Assembly (NCBI GenBank): GCA_002753135.1
Contig: PDZV01000003.1
Span: forward strand, 1 to 64,000
Direction: 5' to 3'
Length of the DNA stretch: 64,000 nucleotides
Source: Magnetococcales bacterium WMHbinv6
GTDB taxonomy: Bacteria > Pseudomonadota > Magnetococcia > Magnetococcales > Magnetaquicoccaceae
Shown: positions 1-8,966 of the stretch, in pieces
Layout: the number at the start of each line of letters is the position of its first letter
How positions within the stretch are numbered: position 1 is the stretch's first letter
Position numbers and translations under genes: made by a program
The notes under the pieces: generated by a model
Database searches by the model: none
Told to the model about the DNA's origin: nothing
Seen by the model: only the letters and a program-made list of their open reading frames with translations

Positions 1-1
1 T

Positions 2-2977
2 CAAGGTTTCCTCTCCATCAACGACATTCACGGCAAATATTATCCCCCGGAAGAGCCGGAACGCGACAACAAAGCGTCCGCGCCAGAAAGCGCACCACCC
101 GCGCCAGAAAACACCCCCCCTGAAAACGGCGAAAGCAGCAAAGCCTCCCCTGCCGAAGAGGATGAAATTTCCGATGAACTCCCCCCCGGTGATGAGCTGC
201 GCCCACGGCCAAGACGGCGTCATATTCCGATTCAACGCCTGCTCACCCGTGGTCAGACGCTGCTGGTGCAGGTGGTCAAAGAGGCCAGAAGCAACAAAGG
301 GGCTTCGCTGACCACCCATATTTCGCTGGCAGGCCGCTATACGGTGTTGCTGCCGGAAAATTCGGGGGGCGGTGGCATCTCCCGTAAAATTACCGACTCT
401 ACCGAACGGAAGCATCTCAAGGAAGTGCTGGCTTCCATGGAAATCCCCAACCACATCAGCCTGATAATCCGCACGGCCGGGTTGGGACGCACCAAACGGG
501 AAATTGCCCGCGATATGTCCTATTTGTTGCGTCTGTGGAAATCGATCGAGGAAAAATCAGCACAACTCAAACCACCCGCCTTGATCCATGAAGAAGGCGA
601 CCTGATCATTCGTGCCATTCGCGACCTCTATACCACCGACATGGAAGAGATCCTGATCGACGGCCAGGAGGGGTATCGGATCGGCAAGGATTTTATGCGC
701 CTGCTGATGCCGCGCTATGTCAAGGTGGTGCAGCCCTACAAGGATTCGCTGCCGCTTTTTGCCCGCTATCAGATTGAAAACCAGATTGAGTCGATGCACG
801 AACGCAAGGTACCGCTGCGGGCTGGCGGCTATCTGGTCATCGATCCCACCGAGGCGCTGGTCTCCATCGATATCAACTCCGGTCGCTCGACCCGGGAAAG
901 AGATGTGGAAAGCACCGCTTTCAAAACCAACATTCAGGCAGCAGAAGAGATTGCCCGCCAGTTGCGCATGCGCGACCTGGGCGGCTTGATCGTGATCGAT
1001 TTTATCGACATGGATGACAAGAAACACATTATGGAGGTCGAAAAACATTTAAAAGAGTCGTTGAAACAGGATCGGGCCAAAATTCAGATCGGCAAAATTT
1101 CCCTCTTCGGTCTGCTGGAACTCTCCCGGCAGCGGATGAAACCGACCTTCAACGAATCCAATCGTCTGGAGTGTCCCCGCTGCAAAGGATTAGGCACCAT
1201 CCGTTCCGTCGAGTCTGCTTCCATTCATCTTTTCCGTCAATTGGAAGAAGAGGTTGCCAAAGGTCGCTACAGCCGTTTGACCTACACCACTTCGCTGGAG
1301 ATGGCCAACTATCTGCTCAACAACAAACGTGAGCAGATCCGCAACATGGAAGCCACGCACGATACGATCATTTTGATCTACGGCGACCCCAGCCTGCAAA
1401 CACCGGAATTTCATAAAAACCGGATAGAACGCACCCCCGAGGAGATGGAAGCCCGCCAGGCGATACAGGCCCGCCATGTGGCGACCACGGAAGAACCGGA
1501 AGAGCCGGAAGAGCCGATCGATGATCTGGATTATCCAGATGATGATCCGGACGAGGAGGAGATTGGTCCGGGCAGACGGCAGGAAAAGAGAGAAACGGTC
1601 GCCGCCAGCAGCGACGCTGCGGCAAACATGGCTCTGCCACATGCAGAGTCAGAAAGCAGTGAAAAGAGCCGTCGGCGTCGGCGCCGGCGCAAAAAACCTG
1701 CCGGTCAGAACGTCAATACCGTCCTTGCCGAGCCGTTGGAGCTGGCGGAGAGTGCCGACGGAGAACAACCACCTGCCGAGGTGGAAGCAGCACGGCCCAA
1801 GCCTGCACCGCGACGCAGCAACCCGCGACACCCCAGACCGAATCGCAACCCGGACAGCCAGACAGCCAACGCCGCAACCGACTCTTCTGCCGACTCCCTC
1901 GACAAAGGAGGCCCGGAAGAGGCCATTCGGGTGACGCCGGTACCGGGACTGTATGTGTTGGGCAGCAGCAACCCGGTCTCTCCAGAAGGCGAAGCTGAAG
2001 AGGAGAGGGCCAGCGACAATCCGGAACCAGCCAGCAGCCGCCCCGAAGCGGATGGCAGCAGTAGCAACCGCTCCCGCCGCCGCCGCAGAAGACGGCGTTC
2101 CAGCCAGGCAAGAGTGCAGGCCGTCTCCAATCAAAGCAACCTGGTGGAAGGGGGGGAGGATGAGTCCGCCGAGGAGGAGATGACGGAAGAGAGAGCGCTG
2201 GACGATGCGCTGACACCAGAAACGGCCAGTGCCGCAGCAGAAGAGACCAGCGAGGAGATGCCTCCCCTTGCCACGGGCGCTGGCGGGACCCAGGCCAGCG
2301 ACACCCCGCCGTTTGCTGCACCGATGGCTGTTGACACCGGAATGGCTCCGGCGGCGGAAATGATGGCTGATTCCAGCGGAATGGCTCCAGCGACAGAAGG
2401 GATGGCCGTTGCCAGCGCAACAGATGCAGCGGCGGAAGGGACAGGCGATGCCACCGGGGTGGCGGCTGCGGCTGTTGAACTGCTTCCTGTTGTCACAACG
2501 GCACCAACGGATGCGCTGACTGTGGATCTTTCCCTTCCCGCCCTGCCGGAACAGAGGGAAGCAGAGCCCCCCAGCGACACCTTGGCTACGCCAGAGGCTG
2601 CCCCCCAACTGGAAGAGAGCAGATCTGCCGAGACAGGCGTAGCCCAAGAAGAGGCGGAAGCGGTTCTGCAGACGGCAGGTGAGCCGTTGCAACCTGCAAC
2701 CGATGCGGCAACCGAGAGCGTCCCGCCCGTGGAGACAGAGTCTGCACTCGGCGAAGCTGAGCCCCCGGCTGCCGCCAAGGGGAAAAGCAGCAGCACGGCC
2801 CGCCCCCGCAGCAGTCGCAGCCGTACCGTCAAGGAGAGTCCGGCAAGCAGCAGCCCAGCAGAAAAAAAGCCACGCGCCCCCCGCAAACGCAGCCCGAAGG
2901 CCGCTGAGCAAACTTCTGCAACCGCGACAGCCACCCCCTCGTCGGAGAACACAGAGAACGGTTCTCAGGAGTCATAG
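2..2977 (+). CDS. rne: Ribonuclease E (Rne/Rng family), 5' end outside window
   Basis: Endoribonuclease for mRNA decay and rRNA/tRNA processing, and scaffold of the degradosome. The frame is open from base 2, so the true start lies to the left; the GTG at 266 is internal. An S1 domain comes first (GFLSIN at the left edge, then LLTRGQTLLVQVVKEA), split by about 50 Pro/Glu/Arg-rich residues. The RNase H-like/DNase I-like core has both metal aspartates: SIDINSGRSTR and IVIDFIDMDD. The Zn-link CPRCKG (about 1170-1187) is intact. From about 1470 the protein is a long disordered tail with acidic and Ala/Pro-rich stretches and several Arg blocks (for example near 1665-1700 and 2070-2100), as expected for RNA and partner binding. 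The E. coli enzyme is 1061 residues, and this one is of similar size. It ends three bases before the CDGSH gene. Identification is firm. Confidence 0.95.
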   Translation, partial: QGFLSINDIHGKYYPPEEPERDNKASAPESAPPAPENTPPENGESSKASPAEEDEISDELPPGDELRPRPRRRHIPIQRLLTRGQTLLVQVVKEARSNKGASLTTHISLAGRYTVLLPENSGGGGISRKITDSTERKHLKEVLASMEIPNHISLIIRTAGLGRTKREIARDMSYLLRLWKSIEEKSAQLKPPALIHEEGDLIIRAIRDLYTTDMEEILIDGQEGYRIGKDFMRLLMPRYVKVVQPYKDSLPLFARYQIENQIESMHERKVPLRAGGYLVIDPTEALVSIDINSGRSTRERDVESTAFKTNIQAAEEIARQLRMRDLGGLIVIDFIDMDDKKHIMEVEKHLKESLKQDRAKIQIGKISLFGLLELSRQRMKPTFNESNRLECPRCKGLGTIRSVESASIHLFRQLEEEVAKGRYSRLTYTTSLEMANYLLNNKREQIRNMEATHDTIILIYGDPSLQTPEFHKNRIERTPEEMEARQAIQARHVATTEEPEEPEEPIDDLDYPDDDPDEEEIGPGRRQEKRETVAASSDAAANMALPHAESESSEKSRRRRRRRKKPAGQNVNTVLAEPLELAESADGEQPPAEVEAARPKPAPRRSNPRHPRPNRNPDSQTANAATDSSADSLDKGGPEEAIRVTPVPGLYVLGSSNPVSPEGEAEEERASDNPEPASSRPEADGSSSNRSRRRRRRRRSSQARVQAVSNQSNLVEGGEDESAEEEMTEERALDDALTPETASAAAEETSEEMPPLATGAGGTQASDTPPFAAPMAVDTGMAPAAEMMADSSGMAPATEGMAVASATDAAAEGTGDATGVAAAAVELLPVVTTAPTDALTVDLSLPALPEQREAEPPSDTLATPEAAPQLEESRSAETGVAQEEAEAVLQTAGEPLQPATDAATESVPPVETESALGEAEPPAAAKGKSSSTARPRSSRSRTVKESPASSSPAEKKPRAPRKRSPKAAEQTSATATATPSSENTENGSQES

Positions 2978-2980
2978 GCG

Positions 2981-3190
2981 ATGCAAACCCCTTTGATTTT
3001 GGATCTTCCGGCAGGTGAACACCATATTTGCCTGTGCAGCCGCAGCAAAAACGAACCCTTTTGCGACGGCTCCCACCACGGCAGTCGCAGCGCCCCCCGG
3101 CAGGTGCAGATGGCCAACGCAGGCCGCGTCGCCATCTGCACCTGCCGCAAATCCGCCAGGGCTCCTTATTGTGATGGGTCGCACGAATAA
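2981..3190 (+). CDS. Tandem CDGSH iron-sulfur domain protein
   Basis: A 69-residue protein with two complete CDGSH-type [2Fe-2S] binding motifs, each with three Cys and one His: CLCSRSKNEPFCDGSHH at about residues 17-33 and CTCRKSARAPYCDGSH at about 53-68. Bacterial two-motif CDGSH proteins resemble mitoNEET/Miner2 and are thought to carry clusters or electrons; the exact role is not known. There is no signal peptide, so it should be cytosolic. The ATG lies 3 bases after the rne stop, with AGGA at 2967-2970 inside the rne 3' end. Co-transcription with rne is therefore likely. Domain assignment is sure, cellular role is not. Confidence 0.85.
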   Translation: MQTPLILDLPAGEHHICLCSRSKNEPFCDGSHHGSRSAPRQVQMANAGRVAICTCRKSARAPYCDGSHE

Positions 3191-3669
3191 CCCATGATCA
3201 ACCCCATTCTGCGACACCCTGACGCCGTTTGGTCATGCAGCCACAGCCTGCAATATGCGCATAAAACCCCAACCCGCAGAGCGCCGTCAGTACGCTGATC
3301 TCTGCTGGTATGATCATCAACCCCACCGACGGCCCCATCGCCGCCGTTCTGACCATCACCCAAGCCTGCTTGCCAGGCAACTATTCAGCTCCTCTGGATC
3401 GCTGCATTTGCAATGAACTAAAGCCAAAGTTCTGGTGGGTGCAGGGAGGATGATCCTCCCTGCCGGAGTGCAGAGGCAGAACCTCTGTTTCTGGTGCGCT
3501 TTCACCGAAGCAGATTTGGCATAGCCGCTTCATCGTCTCCGGCAGCGCCAATACGGTCGTTACCGTCACAGGCAGCGCCGAAATTTTGCTCTACGGTGAC
3601 CAAAACATGTGTATTGACACGATAAGCCCAACTTATTGATGCCGAAGCCTTTGCTCTCGATTGGCGTTC
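3191..3669. repeat. Gene-free stretch with two tandem GC-rich hairpins
   Basis: This 479-bp gap separates the CDGSH gene from the end of the radical SAM gene. I recognise no protein in it. It does hold two adjacent foldbacks: GCAGGGAGGAT (3441-3451) and ATCCTCCCTGC (3453-3463), which form an 11-bp palindrome about one base, and CAGAGG (3471-3476) with CCTCTG (3482-3487) around a 5-base loop. Neither is followed by a T-tract on either strand. They look like a dispersed intergenic palindrome or REP-like unit rather than a terminator. That reading is inference. Confidence 0.4.
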
Positions 3670-5214
3670 TCACGCAACCGGCTTGGCCGCCTCCCCCTCC
3701 TGCCAGGCGCGGTGACGGGCCTGGCGGGTGGGGAGGTGGCTGGCTGGGCGCAGTGGTTTTTTGCTGCTGATGCCCTGCAAACATTCCGGCGGTTCCGTGA
3801 GTGAACTGTGCTGAAAATCGATGGCCAGGGCAGTTATTACCTCGTGCCGATCCCAGCCTGACCCTTCCTGCAACCCCTGACAGAGATGGTTGAACTGATC
3901 ACGCAGGGTGATGGCATGCGTGCGACCAATGGTGGCATACAGCCAGTCACTCAACTGCAAAAATTGCTCAAACGCGCTGCCCTGCCGACCGAACAGTTGC
4001 CGCAACTGTTTAAAACGTCCCGAATTGCCAAACAGATCCCAGTAACGGGCAAACCGTTTCAAGCGGCGCAGCAGCAAAAAATCCAGCTGATCACTGGCCA
4101 ACAGATCATAGGGCGGATCCGGATTAAAGCGCATGGCGTAGTCTGCACTCAAGCGACACACCGGTGCCCCACGCAACCGCTTCAAAATGCCTACCTGAAT
4201 TTCATGCGGATTGAGGGCCAGCAATTGATCAAAACCATCGGCAATACTGCGCAGGCTCTCCCCCGGCAAACCAATGATCAAATCGGTATGCAGATGCACC
4301 GCACTCTCAGCGATCAACCAACGCAAATTGTTTATGGTCTGTTCTCTGTCCCAGCGCCGTTCGATCCGTTCCTGCACCTCTGGATTGAACGATTGAATGC
4401 CCACCTCAAACTGCAAACTGCCTGCCGGAAAACGCTGGATCAACGCGCGCAACGCCAACGGCAGGCGATCAGGTACCATCTCCAGATGGATGAATAACCC
4501 CAAATGGACATGGTGCAGAAAAAATTCCAGAATGGCCACACAATCCTCGGTGGCAAGATTGAAGGTGCGATCGACAAACTTGAACTGCCGCACCCCTCTG
4601 GCCAACAGGTCGGCCATCGCCTGCAAAAAACGGTGCCGGGGAAACAGTCGCACCCGTTCATCCAACGCCGATAAACAAAAGGCGCAGCGGTAGGGACAGC
4701 CACGGGAACGTTCCACATAAATCAGGCGATGGGCAATATCGCGGGCGCTGTATTCGTCATAAGGCAGCTGCAGCCTCTGCAGATCAGGCAACGGCGGACG
4801 AAGAATTTTTTCCTCCGGCGCCCTGCCGGCCAGTATGGCGCGACACAATTCGGCAAAAGCAACATCGCCCTCACCACAAATCACATAATCGGCCAACTGG
4901 ACCAGGGGCTGTGCTTCCGTCTCATGCGACACCTCGGGACCACCCAGCACAACCGTCCACTCCGGGGCAATCTGTTTGAGCAAACGAACCAGACGTGCGC
5001 TTGCCTCGGCATTCCAAATGTAGACCGAAATGGCGATAATGCGCGGTTCAAGCCGGGCAATGGCCTCGGCCACCTCCTCCAAGACATCACCGTGTTCAAA
5101 CTCCAACAAGCAGCTCTGAGGGCGCAGTTCTGCCATGTTGGCCAAAAGATAGCGCAGACCAAAGGCACTGTGCTGATAGCGGGCATTTAACGCAACTAAA
5201 ACGATATTCGACAC
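3670..5214 (-). CDS. B12-binding domain radical SAM protein (DUF4080-type C-terminus)
   Basis: 514 residues. The N-terminal ~135 residues form a cobalamin-binding Rossmann-like fold (VVLGGPEVS near 88-96, ICGEGDVAF near 112-120), without a clear DxHxxG lower-ligand motif. The radical SAM domain carries CPYRCAFC (C173, C177, C180) for the [4Fe-4S] cluster. The C-terminal ~170 residues match the DUF4080 region seen in this subfamily. Members are presumed methyltransferases or C-C bond forming enzymes, but the substrate is unknown. The start is GTG at 5212-5214. The gene is divergent from cysQ with a 99-bp gap holding the short dyad ACTGGA/TCCAGT (5253-5268). The family call is firm; function is open. 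Confidence 0.85.
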   Translation of the reverse strand: MSNIVLVALNARYQHSAFGLRYLLANMAELRPQSCLLEFEHGDVLEEVAEAIARLEPRIIAISVYIWNAEASARLVRLLKQIAPEWTVVLGGPEVSHETEAQPLVQLADYVICGEGDVAFAELCRAILAGRAPEEKILRPPLPDLQRLQLPYDEYSARDIAHRLIYVERSRGCPYRCAFCLSALDERVRLFPRHRFLQAMADLLARGVRQFKFVDRTFNLATEDCVAILEFFLHHVHLGLFIHLEMVPDRLPLALRALIQRFPAGSLQFEVGIQSFNPEVQERIERRWDREQTINNLRWLIAESAVHLHTDLIIGLPGESLRSIADGFDQLLALNPHEIQVGILKRLRGAPVCRLSADYAMRFNPDPPYDLLASDQLDFLLLRRLKRFARYWDLFGNSGRFKQLRQLFGRQGSAFEQFLQLSDWLYATIGRTHAITLRDQFNHLCQGLQEGSGWDRHEVITALAIDFQHSSLTEPPECLQGISSKKPLRPASHLPTRQARHRAWQEGEAAKPVA

Positions 5215-5313
5215 AAAAATAGATCCATTCAGGGCAGAGAAACGGAAACAATACTGGACCGATCCAGTCTATCCGTAGTAGAGTGTGAAGAGAAGAGTGG
5301 TTTCCAACAGGGT

Positions 5314-6171
5314 ATGGCGAATTCAGAATCAATGTCTGATCTTTCCTCCGATCTTGCGCTGATGGTGGCGGCGGCCAGACAGGCCGGGACGGCGATTATG
5401 GATTATTTTCAGCCGGGAAGTGCCGTTGCCGGTCATGTACGGCTGCAGGATAAAAACGGCCTGCACCCGCTGACCAAGGCCGATCTGGAGGCCAACCAAC
5501 GGTTGCACGAAACCCTGCTCGGTTCGCATCCTGAGTATGGCTGGCTCTCCGAGGAGAGTGTCGACAATCCGGAACGGTTGCAGCGGCAACGTGTCTGGAT
5601 TGTGGACCCAATGGATGGTACGAAAGAGTTTGTCAAAGGATTGCCGCAATTTGCCATTTCCATCGCGTTGGTCGAAGCGGGCGAACCCGTTGCGGCCTGC
5701 ATCTACAATCCGGCAACCGATGAACTGTTCACGGCCACACGCCATGGCGGTGCGCACCGTAACGGCACCTTGATCTCGACCTCACCGCAAACCCAATTAC
5801 AGGGGGCAACCTGTCTGGCCAGCCGTTCGGAAACCGGGCGTGGCGAATGGTCACAGTTCAATCAGGAGTTGCAGATCACCGCCATGGGTTCCATCGCCTA
5901 CAAGCTGGCCCTGGTCGCTGCCGGACTCTTTGATTTGACCTTTACCCTGACACCAAAAAATGAGTGGGACTTTTGCGCGGGCGCTTTGTTGTTACAGGAA
6001 GCCGGAGGCCGTATTTCGCATAAAGATGGTCAAACTTACCGTTTCAACCAGGCAGACCCGCAAGTACGCTCCGTACTGGCCAGCAATGGCCCGCTGCATG
6101 AATCGCTTTTGCACTATCTCAGAGAGACACCTCTCTCTGCTGACCGTCTGGCTGCTGCCGAAACGGCATGA
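5314..6171 (+). CDS. cysQ: 3'(2'),5'-bisphosphate nucleotidase, inositol monophosphatase family
   Basis: 285 residues. CysQ hydrolyses 3'-phosphoadenosine 5'-phosphate (PAP) left over from sulfate assimilation, protecting against its build-up. The metal-binding motifs of the family are present: SEESVDN (about 72-78), WIVDPMDGTKEF (about 95-106) and near the C-terminus NEWDFCAGALLL. Length is slightly above the usual 245-275 because of an N-terminal lead and a C-terminal tail. ATG at 5314 is used; an ATG at 5332 is an alternative start with no better ribosome site. It begins the plus-strand run cysQ-PfkB-PilZ. A generic inositol monophosphatase is the alternative call. Confidence 0.85.
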   Translation: MANSESMSDLSSDLALMVAAARQAGTAIMDYFQPGSAVAGHVRLQDKNGLHPLTKADLEANQRLHETLLGSHPEYGWLSEESVDNPERLQRQRVWIVDPMDGTKEFVKGLPQFAISIALVEAGEPVAACIYNPATDELFTATRHGGAHRNGTLISTSPQTQLQGATCLASRSETGRGEWSQFNQELQITAMGSIAYKLALVAAGLFDLTFTLTPKNEWDFCAGALLLQEAGGRISHKDGQTYRFNQADPQVRSVLASNGPLHESLLHYLRETPLSADRLAAAETA

Positions 6172-6226
6172 TCGGGCAAGGTGACACAATGCAACGCTTT
6201 TTTCCCCGTTTGGCAGGAAACAACGC

Positions 6227-7219
6227 ATGAAACGATATGATGTTTATGGCATCGGCCACGCCCTGGTTGACATGGAATTTCAGGTCAGCGACACCTTTCT
6301 GGCGGAAGCAGGTTTGCAAAAGGGCAGCATGACGCTGGTGGATGAAGCCCGTCAGCAACAACTGTTGCACCAGTTGAGCGGTCAACCGCCCCATCGCGCC
6401 TGCGGCGGATCGGCGGCCAATACCTTAATCGGACTGGCACAATTCGGCGGGCGTGGCTTCTATTCCTGTCAAGTAGCCCAGGATGATGCCGGTGATTTTT
6501 TTGCCCAGGCGCTGCTTGCAGACGGCGTCGACAATCAACTGCAGCCGCCCCGCCCCCAAGGTACAACCGGTCGGTGTCTGGTCTTTATCACACCGGATGC
6601 CGAACGCACCATGTGTACCCATTTGGGCATCTCGGAGCAATTTTCCACCGGGCAACTTGCTCTGCCCATGATGGCACAAGCAGAATATCTGTACATTGAA
6701 GGCTATCTGGTCTCCTCGCCCAGCGGGCGGGAAGCGACGCTGGCAGCCGCCCGCGCCGCCCGGCAACAAGGGGTAAAAACGGCGCTTACCTTTTCAGATA
6801 CCAGCATGATCACCTATTTTCGTGGCGGCTTGGAGGCCATTACCGAACCTGGCGTTGATCTGTTATTCTGCAACGAAAGTGAAGCCATGGCCTTTACCGG
6901 CTGCCAAACACTGGCACAGGCCAAACAGCAACTGGCGCAAATTGCGCAACTGGTTGGTCTGACCCTCGGTGCGCAGGGGGCAACCATTGGTCATCACGGC
7001 AAATGGATTGATATACCCGGCCAACCCGTCACGGCTGTTGACAGCAACGGAGCAGGAGATCTGTTTGCCGGAGCCTTGCTTTATGGTATCACTCACGGTA
7101 TGACACTCCAGCAGGCTGGACAACTTGCCTGCCGGGCATCTTCCCTTCTGGTCACCCAACCAGGAGCCCGACTGCAGGCCGGTCAGGCACGCACTATATT
7201 GAACCAACAGGAGCAATGA
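6227..7219 (+). CDS. PfkB-family carbohydrate/adenosine kinase
   Basis: 330-residue ribokinase-fold sugar or nucleoside kinase. The first PfkB signature is CGGSAANT (about 59-66) and the second, with the catalytic Asp, is DSNGAGDLFAGALL (Asp about 278). The proteins closest in pattern that I know of are annotated as adenosine kinases in Alphaproteobacteria, but substrate cannot be fixed from sequence alone. It lies 55 bp after cysQ and overlaps the PilZ gene by 4 bp (ATGA). If it is an adenosine kinase it would sit well next to CysQ, which releases AMP from PAP, but AMP is a product rather than a substrate here, so this link is only suggestive. Confidence 0.8.
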   Translation: MKRYDVYGIGHALVDMEFQVSDTFLAEAGLQKGSMTLVDEARQQQLLHQLSGQPPHRACGGSAANTLIGLAQFGGRGFYSCQVAQDDAGDFFAQALLADGVDNQLQPPRPQGTTGRCLVFITPDAERTMCTHLGISEQFSTGQLALPMMAQAEYLYIEGYLVSSPSGREATLAAARAARQQGVKTALTFSDTSMITYFRGGLEAITEPGVDLLFCNESEAMAFTGCQTLAQAKQQLAQIAQLVGLTLGAQGATIGHHGKWIDIPGQPVTAVDSNGAGDLFAGALLYGITHGMTLQQAGQLACRASSLLVTQPGARLQAGQARTILNQQEQ

Positions 7220-7596
7220 TGATGAATACCGACTCCGAATCAACCAGCAATCCCAAAGATCGCCGACATTTTTCGCGGGTTGAATTCCGCCATCAATTGA
7301 CCCTCACCAGCGACGAAGGGGAATATCCCGGGGCCTTCGATGACATCAGCCTGCGCGGCATGCTCTTTTGGAGCGATCCCCTGCCGGAAAAGGGCGAAGA
7401 GGTCTCCGGCACACTGATTTTGGGTGAAATTGAAATCCGCCTGAGCGGTGTGATCGTTCAGTCCAATTTGAATCGTGGTGCCGCTGTGCTTTTTCAAGGA
7501 TTGGATGTGGACAGCTTCAGCCATTTACGACGACTGGTCTCCTTGAATATGGGCGATTCAGAAACCATTGATAAAGAATTTTTTGCTTCACTGTAG
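7216..7596 (+). CDS. PilZ domain protein, probable c-di-GMP receptor
   Basis: 126 residues, essentially one PilZ domain. Both c-di-GMP contact motifs can be read: RRHFSRVEF near residues 15-23 (RxxxR) and DDISLRG near 42-48 ([D/N]xSxxG). There is no membrane segment and no fused output domain, so it would act by binding a partner. The start codon overlaps the stop of the kinase gene by 4 bp, which implies translational coupling. A terminator follows 30 bp after its stop. The target is unknown; MSHA-type pili encoded at 59-63 kb would be one plausible c-di-GMP-controlled system. Confidence 0.85.
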   Translation: MMMNTDSESTSNPKDRRHFSRVEFRHQLTLTSDEGEYPGAFDDISLRGMLFWSDPLPEKGEEVSGTLILGEIEIRLSGVIVQSNLNRGAAVLFQGLDVDSFSHLRRLVSLNMGDSETIDKEFFASL

Positions 7597-7625
7597 ACAA
7601 TTTTTTCAATCATTCTTATGACCGG

Positions 7626-7663
7626 AGAGCGCTTCCCCCCGGATCGGTTTCCGCTCTTTTTTT
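7626..7663 (+). terminator. Intrinsic terminator after the PilZ gene
   Basis: AGAGCG (7626-7631) pairs with CGCTCT (7652-7657), with a small inner CCG/CGG stem, followed by seven T (7657-7663). It closes the cysQ-kinase-PilZ unit. It also argues against the upstream ATG at 7618 as the thiE start, since that would place the terminator inside the coding region. Confidence 0.6.
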
Positions 7664-7686
7664 GCCCCCTGTCAGAAAGAGCCGCC

Positions 7687-8373
7687 ATGCCGATCCATAC
7701 TGCCATGCAGGGGGTGTTACCCATTCTCGATGCAGATTGTCTGGAGCAGATCAACCTGATCAACACCGCAGACATCCGGGCTTGGCACGACCAGCGTCCG
7801 ACACCCCTGCCTGCCATCGCCACCTTTTTAGGCCACAGCGGGGTTTCCTGGCTGCAACTGCGTTGCAAACGGCCCGCAGCGCAGTGCACCGATTTTTTTG
7901 CGGCTTGGATGGAGGCCTTGCGTCGTTACAGCCCGCACCTGAAGGTGATCATCAACGATCACCTGGCCTTGGCCCTCCAGTTGTGCGCTGATGGCATTCA
8001 TGTCGGGCAAGAAGATACAGCAGTTGCTCAATGTCGTCGGCAATTGCCAGCAGACAAATGGATCGGACTTTCCACCCACTCGGCGGCGGAAGTGCAAGCG
8101 GCCAATGGCCAACCGATTGATTATATCGGCTTTGGTCCTGTCTATCCGACCCAGACCAAAGCGGATGCGCAGGCAGTACAAGGAGTCGCCCGTCTGGCAG
8201 AAATGTGCCGACTCTCGCAACATCCGGTGGTGGCGATTGGCGGCATTCACATTGATCATCTGCCCGCCATTGCCGCCTGTGGCGCGAGTGGTGCTGCCAT
8301 GATCAGCGGTGTATGGCAGCCAGAAAAGTGGCAACAACGGTTACAACAGGCTGTCGGGCAGTGGCCCAGATGA
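7687..8373 (+). CDS. thiE: Thiamine-phosphate synthase
   Basis: 228 residues from the chosen start. ThiE couples HMP-pyrophosphate and thiazole-phosphate to thiamine monophosphate in the cytosol. TIM-barrel motifs are in order: LQLRCK (about 57-62), INDHLALALQ, GIHVGQED, IGLSTHS, IDYIGFGPVYPTQTK and VVAIGGIH near the phosphate site. ATG 7687 is chosen over ATG 7618 because a terminator hairpin fills 7626-7663, the extra residues are low in conserved character, and AAAGAG lies just upstream of 7687. The gene stands alone, without thiD, thiG or thiM next to it, and ends at a strong two-way terminator. Confidence 0.88.
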   Translation: MPIHTAMQGVLPILDADCLEQINLINTADIRAWHDQRPTPLPAIATFLGHSGVSWLQLRCKRPAAQCTDFFAAWMEALRRYSPHLKVIINDHLALALQLCADGIHVGQEDTAVAQCRRQLPADKWIGLSTHSAAEVQAANGQPIDYIGFGPVYPTQTKADAQAVQGVARLAEMCRLSQHPVVAIGGIHIDHLPAIAACGASGAAMISGVWQPEKWQQRLQQAVGQWPR

Positions 8374-8380
8374 TGGGCAG

Positions 8381-8424
8381 CGCAAAAAACCCCGTCAGAA
8401 GCTGGCGGGGTTTTTTGCGTTTTT
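8381..8424. terminator. Bidirectional intrinsic terminator between thiE and dksA
   Basis: CGCAAAAAACCCCG (8381-8394) and CGGGGTTTTTTGCG (8406-8419) form a perfect 14-bp stem that extends inward by CAG/CTG with one wobble pair, leaving a loop of AAG. The A-tract on one side and T-tract on the other make it work for both convergent genes. Confidence 0.92.
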
Positions 8425-8456
8425 GCGGCGTAACGAAAGAGAAGTCCAAGCAAGCG

Positions 8457-8909
8457 TCAGGACTCTTCCATGATCTCTTCTTCTTCGGAAATATTGATTT
8501 TTTCCCGGCGTTCCGCACGGGTCTTGCAACCAATACACAAATCGGTTACCGGACGCGCCTCCAACCGTTTCAAACCGATTTCCACGCCACACTCTTCACA
8601 AAAGCCATATTCGTTGGCTTCGATCACCGCCATCGTCCGATCGATCTTGGAGATTAATTTTCTTTCGCGGTCACGGGTACGCAACTCAAAGTTACGATCT
8701 GTCTCCAAAGCTGCCCGATCGGTCGGATCCGCAAAAATCGCCTTCTCTTCGGTCATGGCCGCCAAGGTTTTGTCGGCATCTTCCATCAACTGATGCCGCC
8801 AGACCATCAACAATTGGTAAAAAAAGGCGCGTTGTTTTGGCGACATGTACTCCTCATCTTCAGAGGGCACATACCCTTCGGGTAACACAATGTCGGCAAT
8901 TTTCTCCAT
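8457..8909 (-). CDS. dksA: RNA polymerase-binding transcription factor DksA
   Basis: 150 residues, the usual DksA length. It binds the RNA polymerase secondary channel and with ppGpp redirects transcription during the stringent response. The coiled-coil tip motif DPTDRA has both acidic residues and the Ala of DxxDxA. The coiled coil is followed by a four-Cys zinc finger (CEECG then CIGCK). The block IGLKRLEARP is as in E. coli. The start ATG (8907-8909) follows AAGGGGG and GGAG at good distance. It has its own sigma70-type promoter at 8967-8995 and a shared terminator, so it is a single-gene unit. Confidence 0.95.
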   Translation of the reverse strand: MEKIADIVLPEGYVPSEDEEYMSPKQRAFFYQLLMVWRHQLMEDADKTLAAMTEEKAIFADPTDRAALETDRNFELRTRDRERKLISKIDRTMAVIEANEYGFCEECGVEIGLKRLEARPVTDLCIGCKTRAERREKINISEEEEIMEES

Positions 8910-8966
8910 GCTCCACCCCCTTCGTATCCCTATGCAACCCGTCGCTGCATAAGTTTTAAACGCCTT

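Noticed and set aside
1649-2911. 420-codon open frame antisense to the rne tail
   Set aside because: Its sequence is Arg/Gly/Cys-rich nonsense caused by the GC-rich, repeat-like coding of the disordered tail; rne on the other strand is certain.
5253-5268. ACTGGA/TCCAGT dyad between the radical SAM gene and cysQ
   Set aside because: Six-base arms are expected by chance at this rate, and no promoter box is clearly placed relative to it.
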